The position numbers and the translations under genes were made by a program. Below, piece after piece: positions 10,841-21,972 of a DNA stretch of 64,000 bases; within the stretch, counting starts at the first letter, position 1, and the number at the start of each line of letters is the position of its first letter. This DNA is from Hofstenia miamia (Eukaryota > Xenacoelomorpha > Acoela > Hofsteniidae), in NCBI GenBank assembly GCA_900660155.1, contig CABFPE010000136.1, forward strand, positions 630,676-694,675. The letters run 5' to 3'. The notes under the pieces are model-generated. The model made no database searches and was not told where the DNA came from. It saw only the letters and a program-made list of their open reading frames with translations.

Positions 10841-10871
<31 letters not shown>
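10735..10871. repeat. (TA)n microsatellite with a 78-bp assembly gap
   Basis: AT/TA runs at 10735-10762 and 10841-10871 flank Ns at 10763-10840. The tract was probably too long or too simple to assemble, so its true length is unknown. Confidence 0.95.
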
Positions 10872-10873
<2 letters not shown>

Positions 10874-13800
10874 CTAAGACATTATTTTATTATATACACT
10901 GATATTCATGCGAAAATTTAATATGGTAATTACTAGCTGCAAATTATTTTTAATCTATGTCTTTTTTAATTTATTTTGTCTTTTAATTGTTTTATATTTA
11001 CTGTTCTGTGTAGCTTTTATTTTTTCTTGCTTGTTTATGTTGTATATATTGTTTAATTTTGTAAATACTGTACATATAAGTTGCTTATTGTAAGGTTTGC
11101 AATTTTGTAAATATGTACAAACTAGACAATGTAGAGGAAAAGTTAAGTATAGCTATTAAAGTTAAGTGGTCATCATGAAAATTTTCTCATGGTGCCTAGC
11201 CTGTCCCCTCTTATGCTAACTCTATTGTAAAAGTGACTTAATGCAGAATTCCTTTTATTTATCTGGTAAGAATTCATTATGCAAAGAGACGTACAATAGG
11301 TGTTGGCATTGATGATTCGCATTTATTTGTTTAGAATAAGACAAGTGCAATGCAGAATTTCGCTTTTCACGCAGTTAAAAGATTAAATTTGAAACAGAAT
11401 TATCCAGATAATTTCCAGTCATTAGAAGATTTGAGATTTCATATCAATTGCTTCTTGAATAACTTTGATTAAACCATTTTTATTTCAAATTCTTGTATTT
11501 TTATTATTAAGTAATTATTATACAGATCTTCACAATACTCTGCTATGCAAAATGATATTTTTAACAACAATGTTATATATTTATTTTAGAGAAATTCTTA
11601 ACATCCTTTGGCTTAAGGTTTGAAACTTTTCCATGTCCATAGTAAACTTTAAATAAGTTATTCTAAATTTTTTTCAATTTGAATTTTCTTTAATCATATT
11701 ATTCTAATTCAATATTTATACTAATATTTCAATTCATTTAATCATTTACAATGTCTCAATCTACATAAATGAATGAAACATTCCTCATCAATTCGGTCTT
11801 CCGGACATTAGGTGCCGGTTTATTGAAATTGGCAACACTCACGTCATGCTAGAAGTGCTGAATAAAGCATCAAGATGGATTTAACAGGATATGGATTCAA
11901 GTTAATGGGACATAATATGTAATAGGAATACTTCAACTCCTCTCTTTTGTAATAAATTTTTTTCCTTACTCAATTCTTTTCTTTTTTATAATTATATCTT
12001 TGAATTATTAAGTCTTCTTGTTAATGACGGTGTGTTCGATATTAGTTAGAACATTTGTTGCACATTAAAGTTTTTGCCTATCAATTTAGAAAAACTTTGG
12101 CAAAATTTCATTATCCCCTACCATTAGACTAGTGAGGAATATGTAGTAAAATAACAGTTGCCCTTTTAAAAAATGTTTTCTCTATTTTCTCTTAAATATT
12201 TGGATCTATTTTTACATGAAATATTAAAATTTTAACGTGGTTCTATCAAAGAGGTTTTAAGAAAAACAAAATTTCCAAAAATTTAGCTAAGCCAACGTTT
12301 AGATATTATATGTATTTGTAGATTTTTCCATGTTTAAGCTAGTTTAAACTGATTTGTTTATATAGGCATGTTTGATTGGGTAGTTGCCCTTGCATTGGAT
12401 CAGTGACATAGCAACAAAAATATGCTCCCAACCCATAAATCTAAATGTGCACTCTTTTGTGTGAAAACCTACAAGTACATTTGTAATATTTTCACCTTGT
12501 TATAAAACAATTTTTGCGAGGTTCCTATAAGCCCTATTCTATTATTTTCCCAACTAATAATGCAAACAACATAATATTGGTTGTGGAACTAGACGATAAT
12601 GTAAAATCTGTACAACGTTGATATTACTGTGATGACGTTAGAATTTTTTTGTTATGCTGACGTTGTGAAAAAATGGCAATTTTTACTTGAAAATGGGAGG
12701 AAAGTTGCAATATTTTTCTAATAATGTTATCAGTGGTGGCTCTATGCGTTCATCATACCGAAATATATTTTATATATTAGCTAGATTTTTTACGAAAATT
12801 GGGATTTTCTTCATAGATGCATGTCTTGATAAAAGTGTAGATAACGTTGATATAGTCAGCAGAAATATGAAAAAATGTACAAAATGTAGGTGACACTCAG
12901 TGTTTCAAATAGCAAGCAGAAAAACATTTGGTTGATTATACATTTCATAATTTCAACAGACCTTGAATATGAGTGACACAATGTTTCAATTAAATAGTGG
13001 AAAAAAAATTCTCTTCTGGTAGCTCTGAAATAATTATAATATTTTCGGAAGTCTACATCGCCCTACCTTAAAATTTGACAAAAATATGCTTAATAGATAA
13101 ATATTAAAAGTCAGAAAATTCCTAGCAGAATATAAACTTTCCCGCAAGTAACGGATATAATATGAGAGGGTGGGTAGTTTCACCAACTCACCAAATGGGG
13201 CTAAAAAAGTTCATATTAAGATTAAGAAACACCATAAACAATATAATATACAAAAAAAACAAACTTTACAATTTTACTTTTCTTAACATTTTTATTGCAT
13301 CTCTACGATTCTTGCCAAACATTTTTTGTACTACAAATTTTGGCGCCGTGCTTTGAATAGCCCTCGATTGTAGTATCAATTACTAACTCATTTATATCAG
13401 GCACAAGCCTTTAAGGTTTCTAATAATAATATTAATTTTTTTCTCTACTAGAATTTAAAATTTAATTGTGTAAGATTAGCATATCGTTATGTACTTGCAC
13501 TATGCATATACATACAAGCAATTTGATATAATGTCACGAAGTGTATTAACTGTTTTCCTCAAAAGTGATGAATTAATTAAGTGTTTGCGTAGTATGTACC
13601 GAATTAGCGCTTAAATTAATTGAGGAAATTGGACTCCATATGGTGAAATTGAATAAAAAATTTATACTGTTATTTAGTTGGGGAAATAGCTTTTAATTTG
13701 TTATGAAAGATATTTTGAAAGTGCTTACTGAATTTTTAAAATATCTTTTCATGGGTAATATTTTTTTAAATTATCAGATAGCATTTTTCAATATTTAGCG

Positions 13801-13923
13801 TTTATTGACCATAATTAACAGTTTTTTCATGGCATTTTTATCCTACAGAAAATTATGACTCCTATATTTGCATTTCATAAAATTTTGTGAGATCTTAGCA
13901 ATTGCATATATCAATACATATCG

Positions 13924-13924
<1 letters not shown>
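10872..13924. other. Intergenic, nothing recognised
   Basis: About 3 kb of AT-rich sequence. Short ORFs (10908-11093, 12687-12893, 13162-13356) show no domain, codon bias or splice context that would support a gene. Confidence 0.5.

Positions 13925-13956
<32 letters not shown>
13925..13956. repeat. (TA)n microsatellite
   Basis: A 32-bp TA run shortly before a GC-rich patch at 13993-14100. Confidence 0.95.
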
Positions 13957-13957
<1 letters not shown>

Positions 13958-13989
13958 CATAAGAAGATAACTTCCTGCATTAGCGATAT

Positions 13990-14100
13990 ATATAATCTAG
14001 GATAGGGCACGTGCCCGTGACCGTTCCATAGCGCCCGCACCCATTAAAATAGGCCCGTAGGTTTTTTCCGTGCCCGTATCCTAAGCCCGTTATGCCCGCA
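13990..14100. mobile_element. Possible end of a GCCCG-repeat DNA element
   Basis: An isolated GC-rich patch with repeated gcccg/cccgt words and the palindrome gggcacgtgccc near 13997. Such short-word subterminal repeats are common at hAT-like element ends. No partner end was found. Confidence 0.3.
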
Positions 14101-15153
14101 GCTAAATGTATCAAATATAATAGCTTGAAGCAACAAGAAAACTTTCAAGTTTGCTATGCACTTGCATAGTTAAGCAGTCATAACAAGGATCAATGAAGTA
14201 ACAGTAAAAACCAAATTAAGCACTTTTGCTAACATTACCAAGAAGTTTAATTTTACAACTATAAAGTCATAATCAAGTTCCGTTTCTAGCATATTTATCA
14301 ACAAGCTTTGTCATTTCATTGACAAATCCTGTATCAATCTTATAGTGATAACTGACAATAAAACATCAAACTGTATGAAAATAATTTAAGTAAACACTAC
14401 ACTGCACTGCTTGTATGACATTGTATAATAAGTATATTACATTAATTCAATTCAAACGATATGTAAGTTAACAACCTGCGCTTTTTACATTAAAAAAATC
14501 TATTTTTCTTCCAAATCAATTTATTTTTATCAAAATTGAAAAATAATTTCTTATTTTTTAGATATTATTTTCTTATTTGAAAACCCTAATTTATGAATCT
14601 GAGTCTAAAAAATTAGTGATTAGTTTGGTACAAGTATTTATTTATATTTATTCTAAAATATATTTGTACACTTAATTAAATCCGCATTTATTTGCAAATT
14701 GTTAACCCATATATAATTTGCACTGCCACTATCACAAAGAAATGACTTTGCTTTGTTTGCATCAGTAAAAGGTATTTTTTTCGAAATTATTATTGTATAT
14801 ATGTATAAGTCTTTATTATATCAAAAATTGACTTCTTGATATTAAAATTTCGAAAGTACTATTTCAAAAGATTAATCACTCAAGTGTTGTATTTCAAGAT
14901 GAAATTCTCTTGATTAATTTCATAAAATTTTTTATTGAGTGTACCTAAGTAATAATCAATGCAATTATCAGAACATGACTGTAAAATGGAACTCTTTAAA
15001 TTGGATGAAGACCATTAATTTTATGTGGCTTAGAGTTAAACTTTATGTAAAATGTTATAATATTTCTGCCATAAACTTACATGTAGGTTACACAAAGTAC
15101 ATATACAGGAGATATATAGAATCTTTCTCTAGAAAATTGATACGAATCAACTA
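14101..15153. other. Intergenic, nothing recognised
   Basis: AT-rich, with no recognisable gene or repeat. Confidence 0.5.
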
Positions 15154-15808
15154 TTTTAACCGGTTTTAACCGGATCCTTAAAAATTAGCTGCATCTATAT
15201 ATAATTATTTGTCCTAATAAAATTGGTCTATTTCTATGTGTTATCAGCCAACTGATTTTCAACATCATATCGTCAATAATATCTTCTAATTTTCAATTTT
15301 AAGGAATTTTATGGCATATTCTTGTCTTGTAATAGGATAGATTATACCTATATCTACATTATGAAGTAAACATTATTGAGAATGATCGTAGTCTAACAAA
15401 ATTTAATGAAGAAATTATATACTCAAATGGTGTTCACAAATAATAATTAAATATAAATTTAGAACTTTATGAATAAATTGAAATCTAGTCTATATAGCAA
15501 CATCAAGTCAAATGTAACGCGTTGGAATTGATGCATCCTTTTCCCACAAATTTGAAATTTTATAAAATGGTGCACGAAGTATTGCAATTCTAGAATTTGA
15601 AAGGTGAAAATGTAAAGTAGGACTAAAATTTCGATAGGAATTTTTGCACCCTTTCCCACAATTTCTTTTGCTTGCTAGGCCCGCAATCATTGTATTTAAT
15701 AAATTTTGAAAATCAGAGACTTGACCGGATTTAACCTGATTAACCGGCTTTAACCGGACCGGTTTACCGGATTTTAACCTGACCGGATTGACCGGACTGG
15801 ATCCAGCA

Positions 15809-15811
<3 letters not shown>
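15154..15811. mobile_element. Possible hAT-like non-autonomous element with ACCGG subterminal repeats
   Basis: Dense accgg words occur at 15154-15177 and 15722-15802, and the right side ends ggactggatccagcact directly before a (TA)n run. Read inward this gives AGTGCTGGATCCAG, close to the CAGTG ends of hAT elements. The left accgg cluster is in the same orientation as the right one, so the true left end is uncertain. The two overlapping short minus-strand ORFs inside (15459-15690) look incidental. Confidence 0.35.

Positions 15812-15840
<29 letters not shown>
15812..15840. repeat. (TA)n microsatellite
   Basis: A 29-bp TA run abutting the ACCGG-repeat element. Confidence 0.9.
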
Positions 15841-15842
<2 letters not shown>

Positions 15843-17734
15843 GATTTCTAAAGCTTAGAAAATTTGATTTTTTTTATCTGTTTCCATTTATTTGCAAAAC
15901 ACCTGTTGACAAAATTTCATAGTTGTGTGATAACATCAACTGAAAGCTTACTTTTCATTTTCTACTCATTGTGGATAATATCAATTCGTGTGAAAAATCA
16001 TAGATTTTACTTACCAAAATTTGAATGCTTTGAAAAATTTTTGCCATGAGCAAGTCTGACCAATTGCAAAAAAAAGTTACTCCAACCATTTGTTAGAGGA
16101 AATGTAGCTATTATAAGCAAATTTGGTGCCAACTTCAACTTATAAATAAGCAGTTTATTTTGCAAATCAGGTAAATATTGAGTATTAGTTGCCGTCTTCA
16201 ACACAATTTCTTTGTTTACTGATATAAGAACTGTAGTTTCTAAGAAATGATGCAACGATTATCGCTATTTTGTTGCTTATGTATAGCCAATGGAAATATA
16301 ATATCACCTTACACATTTCCTCTGACTCTATATCAATTTCCGGCATAATTGGTTTAATCTAATTGCTTTCCTCTTGAAGTGCTGAAAAATGAACTCAATA
16401 TTTTACTGTCACCGCTTTAATTTCTTTTTGTGATTAATTGAAATTATAAACTACAAAGGTTCAGTTATTGCATGTTGGTGTCATTTTTCAAATGTCTACA
16501 AGATTCGAATTGCATTGAATTGATCTAATGGTTGATCTCTGAACAAATTACTTCAAAATAGAGAATGAAAATCCTTCTTGGTATTTCCTATCGAATTAAC
16601 TAAGAAATAACTTTCAAGAAACACAATTCTCTGAAGCAAATTGCAAGCAATGTGTCAATAAAAGAAAGATATTCTGTTATATTTTTAAAGTTTTGAAATT
16701 GACGAAAATTTCAATTTTTATAAACTTCTAATAGATACAAAAAATGGTTTCTAGGAAATGTTGCGCCACTTTACAGCGAGAGTTGGCAGTGGTTCTGATG
16801 CTTAAAGTCCACACTCACATATACTGCCTTTAACTTGCTGAAGACCGCGAAAATCACGTAAATCTTATAATTCAAGAAAGCAAGCCCGCTCATTCATACG
16901 CTATTTCTTTAACTATCATTGCCTTGAAAATATGTATTTCAAAAAATATAAAGCATATAGTGATTCAAAATTAAAAATTCAACAATGTTAAAAATCGATA
17001 TTTCCAATTCTTTTGGCTATTAGTTGTACCCAGCACATTATAACTGTTTCTCATATACGTGAAAAATCTCGTAATATAGAACTGTTGGGTATACTCTTTA
17101 AGTAAATTATTTATTTGGGGACTAAGACCACAAACTTTTTTCGATATCAGGCCCACGACCGTCTCGGTATGCATACATAGGCATGTGTCCTCGGCTTTAT
17201 TCGAACATCCCATTATAGCATTCATTTGGCTTATCACATTTATAATTCTATAGTGTATATTTTTGTTTTCATTTCGATTACTCAAGTGTTGTACCTTACT
17301 ATCAAAAACCTATAATTGCTTGCAAACATATTTTAAAATTTACTAGTAAACAGGACTTTGTTACCGAATACCGACAGCTATATACAGTATATTTTACTAG
17401 CGACACCAAATACAGATTCAGTTTTACTAAGCATACAAATTACTAAGAACGAATTTCCCATTCACTAAAAATATAAAAAAGAACTTCTACACTAAATGAA
17501 GATGCAAGCATGCTAAACACATATAGTGATTTTTCTTAGCACACGCATATATACGTACTCACAAATTTGGCATTGTTATACTTTATATGTTTTTGCAATT
17601 TTTATATTTTTAAATATATTTTTTTGACGTCTTAAAACTCTCAGTAGAATAGATGCTGAAAATTTCTGCAATTTCTAAGCAACAACCTACGCCAAATATG
17701 AGCATAAATGAGCACGGTTAAGACCTGTATATAA
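15841..17734. other. Intergenic, nothing recognised
   Basis: AT-rich. The minus-strand ORFs at 16007-16255 and 16971-17285 have no recognisable domain and no supporting context. Confidence 0.45.
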
Positions 17735-17890
17735 CCAGACGGCAATCCGGATCAGTCCGAAAATTGAATGGGAGCCATGTTAAACCAATACATATATCGT
17801 GAATGATTTCAAAAAAATTCATCCATTATTTTTTGAGAAATCTTGCTAAGCAGAAAAACAAACGAACAGACAGACAAACAAAGGGAAAAC
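17735..17890. repeat. Possible interspersed repeat with an (A/C/G)-rich tail
   Basis: A run beginning near ataaccagacggcaatccgg and ending in a tract of aaacaaacgaacagacagac units. Such tails close some invertebrate interspersed repeats. No second copy is visible in this window. Confidence 0.35.
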
Positions 17891-19249
17891 AAATACCTAC
17901 TAAACGGAATTAGTAAATGCTTTGGATAAAACCAAATCAATAATAGAATTTGCATATTTTTTGAATTATGTATGCTTTATAGAATGCATAATAAATTTTT
18001 TGATGGATATTTAATGTGTTGAGAAATTGAATTAAACCATTTACTTTTCCCGACGGATACCGTATATGTTTTGTAGAGCATAACATACTGTTTTTTAATT
18101 AAATTTGTTAAACGAATTCATTTAACAATGTAAATACTCTTATACTGTTAATTGCATTTAATGATCAAAGCAAGTCTGAAAAATGTATTTTATTCAATAA
18201 GGAGCTTATTAAAGTTTTTGCAAAATGTTCTTAAATATTTTTGTAATTCATATCATAAATATAAAAGCAAGTGTCACATATATGATTTTGAGTTTTTTCA
18301 CAATCACTTGTATAAAATTAACTTTGTCACGACATTCTTATGAAAGGATGAGCTTGTAATAAGAAAGGAGCGTCTGGTTTTCATTTTCCCAGTTTTTACT
18401 TCAGTGTTTTTTGGATTAGTTTCAAACTAAAATTATTAGAAATATTGATTAAATCTTCCTAACTTAGAGCTAGAATATTCCTAGAATTTTAAATATTTAC
18501 GAAGTAAGCGAAGTTTGGACAAGGAACATATTGGTATACAAACAACATTTATTTAGATAATAGTGCTAAAAAAGTAATATTTGAAATGATCTTAATTATA
18601 CTATATTTGCTAGTTAATAAACTTAGTCTATGCCTATTTGAGAGATTGTGTTGAAATTAATCAGGAACAATCAGGCCTTAGAGCAAGCTAAAAAAGTTTC
18701 CTTGATGAATTAACTCGTTAAAATACGTAATTTCCATGCAATTGTAAATTCAACACAACAAATAATGTCATAGATATTGTTTGCATTTGTTTATAATCGG
18801 ATATTATTGCAAGAATCTGCTAACTTCATAAATCATGTCGTTTGGCATTGATCTTCATAACAGAAACTGTTTTTAGCGAGTTCATTAATTAATATATTAT
18901 TTGCTTAAAAACTTTACATTGTATTTCAATTTAAACATATAATTTAAAGAATATAATTTAATGAAATTGTTGGTTTCAGAAAATTTGTCTATCAACATGA
19001 GTAATTTATGAACACAAACCAAAAAAGATATTGACTCAGAAGCCACATACAGTTATCATATTCATGAAAGAAAAAAGTAGCCGACACATCTATTTTAACG
19101 TTCATTTTCATTAACACGTTTACGCGTTACTTCTCTCGGCCCTGACAACTATTAATTATATTATCAACAATCTTTGTACGTGCAAACTCAGATTAAGTGT
19201 ACATCAAAAGTACATCAACAGTTTTTTTATCCAGCAGATTCGGATCCAA
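17891..19249. other. Intergenic, nothing recognised
   Basis: AT-rich, with no recognisable gene or repeat. Confidence 0.5.
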
Positions 19250-19990
19250 GTTTATCATAAACAGAAACATTGTCAATAGATTTTAAAATATCACTTTCTA
19301 CTGAGAGCAACAGCAAACATTCCAGTAAATCATGCCCAATGAGGATCGTAAGTCAGACTTTATGAACTTCATCTTGGAAAACACAGACTACAGGACACTA
19401 CAGTACAAGGTAAGAGCATCGGTAGAGTTTATTGTAGCTTCTACAGTAAGAACAATAATTGGTTATTAGTGTTAGAATGCACCCCAGGCTATTGGAGCAC
19501 TGACCTCTGTACAAATGCTGAAAATGTTTATCTTTTTCTTCAATACTATGGAAGTTGATTCTTCAAGATGTTGATAGCGTTTTGCAAAATGAATCAACTA
19601 TTGCTTTAAATTCTATTTGATTAATTTCAGAGATTGAAGCAAAATGTTGCATGGAAAATGACTGTGGGTCAGTTAATTTAGGATCGTTACTCGGGTTCAG
19701 GTAGGACAGTTTGGCATATAATTGCGAGTTTTTCTCATTGAATCTCGTTGTAAGTTCACAAGTCACTTACCTATTATTGGAAGAATGGCTTCTCTTTAGG
19801 ATCACATGTTATTCACCAAAAAGTGTTTTCTTCTTTTAGCAGGCGCTTCTGGCAGACTGTCCTGCAATGAAATATCCAATTCCTCTTTAGAATTTACATC
19901 AATGAGATCTTGCATTACCCTGCGAACTTTATTTGCTCTGCAAAAAACTTATCTTACTCTGAACGACAGTATCGCTGGAAGTTGAGTGGC
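19250..19990 (-). pseudogene. hAT-superfamily transposase relic (C-terminal half)
   Basis: The minus strand, in several frames, encodes pieces of a hAT transposase. In order they are VRRVMQDLIDVNSKEELDIS, APAKRRKHFLV, the ORF at 19563-19766 with ELTTRFNEKNSQLYAKLSYL followed by NPSNDP, and SVFSKMKFIKSDLRSS (about 19338-19388). The last resembles the ERSFSKLKLIKSYLRS block of the hAT C-terminal dimerisation domain. The pattern is closest to the ZMYM-like hAT group. The frame shifts and stops repeatedly, so this is a decayed copy. The N-terminal DNA-binding region is not seen. A gccccctaatattcttatta patch at 20004-20024 may belong to its end. Confidence 0.65.
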
Positions 19991-20825
19991 AAGAGTGGCA
20001 ATTGCCCCCTAATATTCTTATTAGGGTAGCTGTGCCACCTCAATATTTGAACTTAATATGCTGACTAAAACTCAGACACAATAATAAAACACAAATTTTA
20101 TGAGCATAATTTAAACACCAAATTATTATTCTTAGGGTAATGATTCCAATAGGCAGAGAAATTGGTCTATATGTATATTTAATTGCCTATGAATAATGGT
20201 TTGCTTGTTTCTATATTTATGTAAAAAAATTGACAAATATCTATTTTTCAAAACAAAAATAGTTTAATTCTCTATACTATTAGACATTTAAGGAACGAAT
20301 GCTAATCAATTGAAATATTTTCGTTTTCCTAAAAAATGAAAATATGAAAATGAAAATTAAAAGATTCAATTAACATTATGCTTTGCACACAATAATTATT
20401 GAAAATAATTTTATAAAATTTGAGTGAATATAAATTAATGAATTATAGACGGAATTTTGTATTGAACGCAATCGTTGGTATTGGCATAGCAATTTGTTTG
20501 ATCATATCGTTCCAACAAACGTTGATTAGAACATTGTCATCTAATTTTGGTAAAGTCATTTGTATATGGTTATATTACGCCAATATCAAGATGTGCGCCA
20601 TTGAATAAGCACTTTTTCTCACTTTCACAAACCCAAGTAGTTATTTATCTACAATTCAGGCATGGTTACAAATTTTTCCAATATTTTGAAAAATAGATGA
20701 AAACATTTCTCATTGAATTGAGTGGATCCTCTGTATCTCTGCAGCTTTTGCCATCAAATATTCGTAAAAAAATGTTCTCTGTCTTTGTGTTAGTCCTGCT
20801 GCAATGAAATTAAATCCAAATTTCT
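19991..20825. other. Intergenic, nothing firm
   Basis: The 62-codon plus ORF at 20420-20608 has a hydrophobic stretch but no recognisable family. I do not call it a gene. Confidence 0.45.
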
Positions 20826-21021
20826 TGCATTATAGCAACAAAATGATACTTTTAAGTAACGAGTGTTCCTTGTATTTTCCATTTCTGTTAATGTTGTTAC
20901 TTCCACACATTCCTTTCAACATGCTGCTGATTGTGGTTGCGACCATTTGGATTGGCAAATACTTTTGTGAACATAAAACGATCATCAAATATTTCTTCCC
21001 CAACCAACAAAAATACTTCAA
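20826..21021 (-). pseudogene. Possible hAT transposase C-terminal relic
   Basis: The minus-strand ORF reads LGKKYLMIVLCSQKYLPIQM, then VATTISSML, NNINRN and EHSLLKSIILL. The order KYL-PIQ-ATT-SS, then RN, EH and K-IILL follows the hAT end block (KYLxIPATSxxSERxFS, xxxRNRLxPEHxxxxIFL). The hallmark SERxF is not intact in this frame; the next frame reads HVERNVW at the same place. The plus ORF over it (20804-21031) is probably its antisense. Weak but plausible. Confidence 0.4.
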
Positions 21022-21859
21022 TGCTCTATGATAATTTTGATAGCGTAGTTATCATGAAATGCTCTGCCTTTTTGAGAATATAGTGGTAATAGAGACCAAT
21101 TGGGCAGAAATGAAAATACAATGTTTGCTTCACCATCTTCCTTACTAGTTTTTGTCTTTGACTTTAATGTTTCAAGTAGAAAATAATTTTTTCTCCTGGC
21201 ATAAGCACAGTCTTGATTTTTGACGAGTTTTGTTTGTGAAACATGTTCTACATAATCAGCGCATCTGAAAAAGCAATGCCTTTTGTTTTTTTATATTCAA
21301 AAAAATATTGAATTGAACTTTTGTTTATTAAAATATTAATAATTTATATAATTAAGATAACAATAATTATAGTATGTATTTTTTAAAACTGTGTAAAGAA
21401 TTTTAAATACTGATAAAAATATTAAATCGTTAAGCTGGTCTAAAAGACAAATATTTAGGAAACATAGGCATGTAAGCTTAAGAAGCTTTGCCTCTTTAAT
21501 GTTGAGTTGCTTCCGGCGTTTTTTCAGAATGATGCCTCAGAAAAGTATTTTTCTCAATGTCGATATAAGTTGGTTTAGATCTAAGCCTTTTGTTTGGAGG
21601 TATTTCGTAACCGGATCAAATTCTGCAAGCAGTCATTTTAAGACAATAGCAGTCAGAAGGAATGAGCATTTTATTAGTTTGCGAGAAGAGCTTGTTCGAT
21701 GCTGTACTATGATTACATGTGCTAAGCTACTAAAGAGAAATAAATATGATAGATCTTGGGCTCATCACAGATCCTAGAAATAGCTTTGATGACGACCAGC
21801 GTGTTTTTCCCAGCTTTACCAGTTTTTTCAATTTATTTGGTCCCCCGATCTCACTGATG
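21022..21859. other. Intergenic, unassigned ORF at 21499-21777
   Basis: The 92-codon plus ORF at 21499-21777 is less AT-rich than its surroundings and has no recognised domain. It may be the inside of the element whose end lies near 21926. Confidence 0.35.
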
Positions 21860-21923
21860 AGATGAAACTCGGTTTTATTTTTTTTGGTTCAGTTTCAGTT
21901 TTTTTGGTATACCGCAAAGCCCT

Positions 21924-21926
<3 letters not shown>
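21860..21926. mobile_element. Possible DNA-element terminus
   Basis: Read inward from 21926 the sequence is CAATAGGGCTTTGCGGTATACC followed by A/C-rich words, a form often seen at hAT-like ends. It abuts a (TA)n tract. No matching left end was identified. Confidence 0.3.
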
Positions 21927-21968
<42 letters not shown>

Positions 21969-21972
21969 ATAT
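21927..21972. repeat. (AT)n microsatellite, interrupted
   Basis: An AT run with one TT interruption near 21955. Confidence 0.95.

Noticed and set aside
19332-19409. Host first exon (26 codons, then GTAAGA donor)
   Set aside because: The opposite strand encodes a hAT transposase block, so the plus-strand reading is its antisense.
20420-20608. Small membrane protein ORF
   Set aside because: One hydrophobic stretch in AT-rich DNA is expected by chance. No family, exon signals or context.
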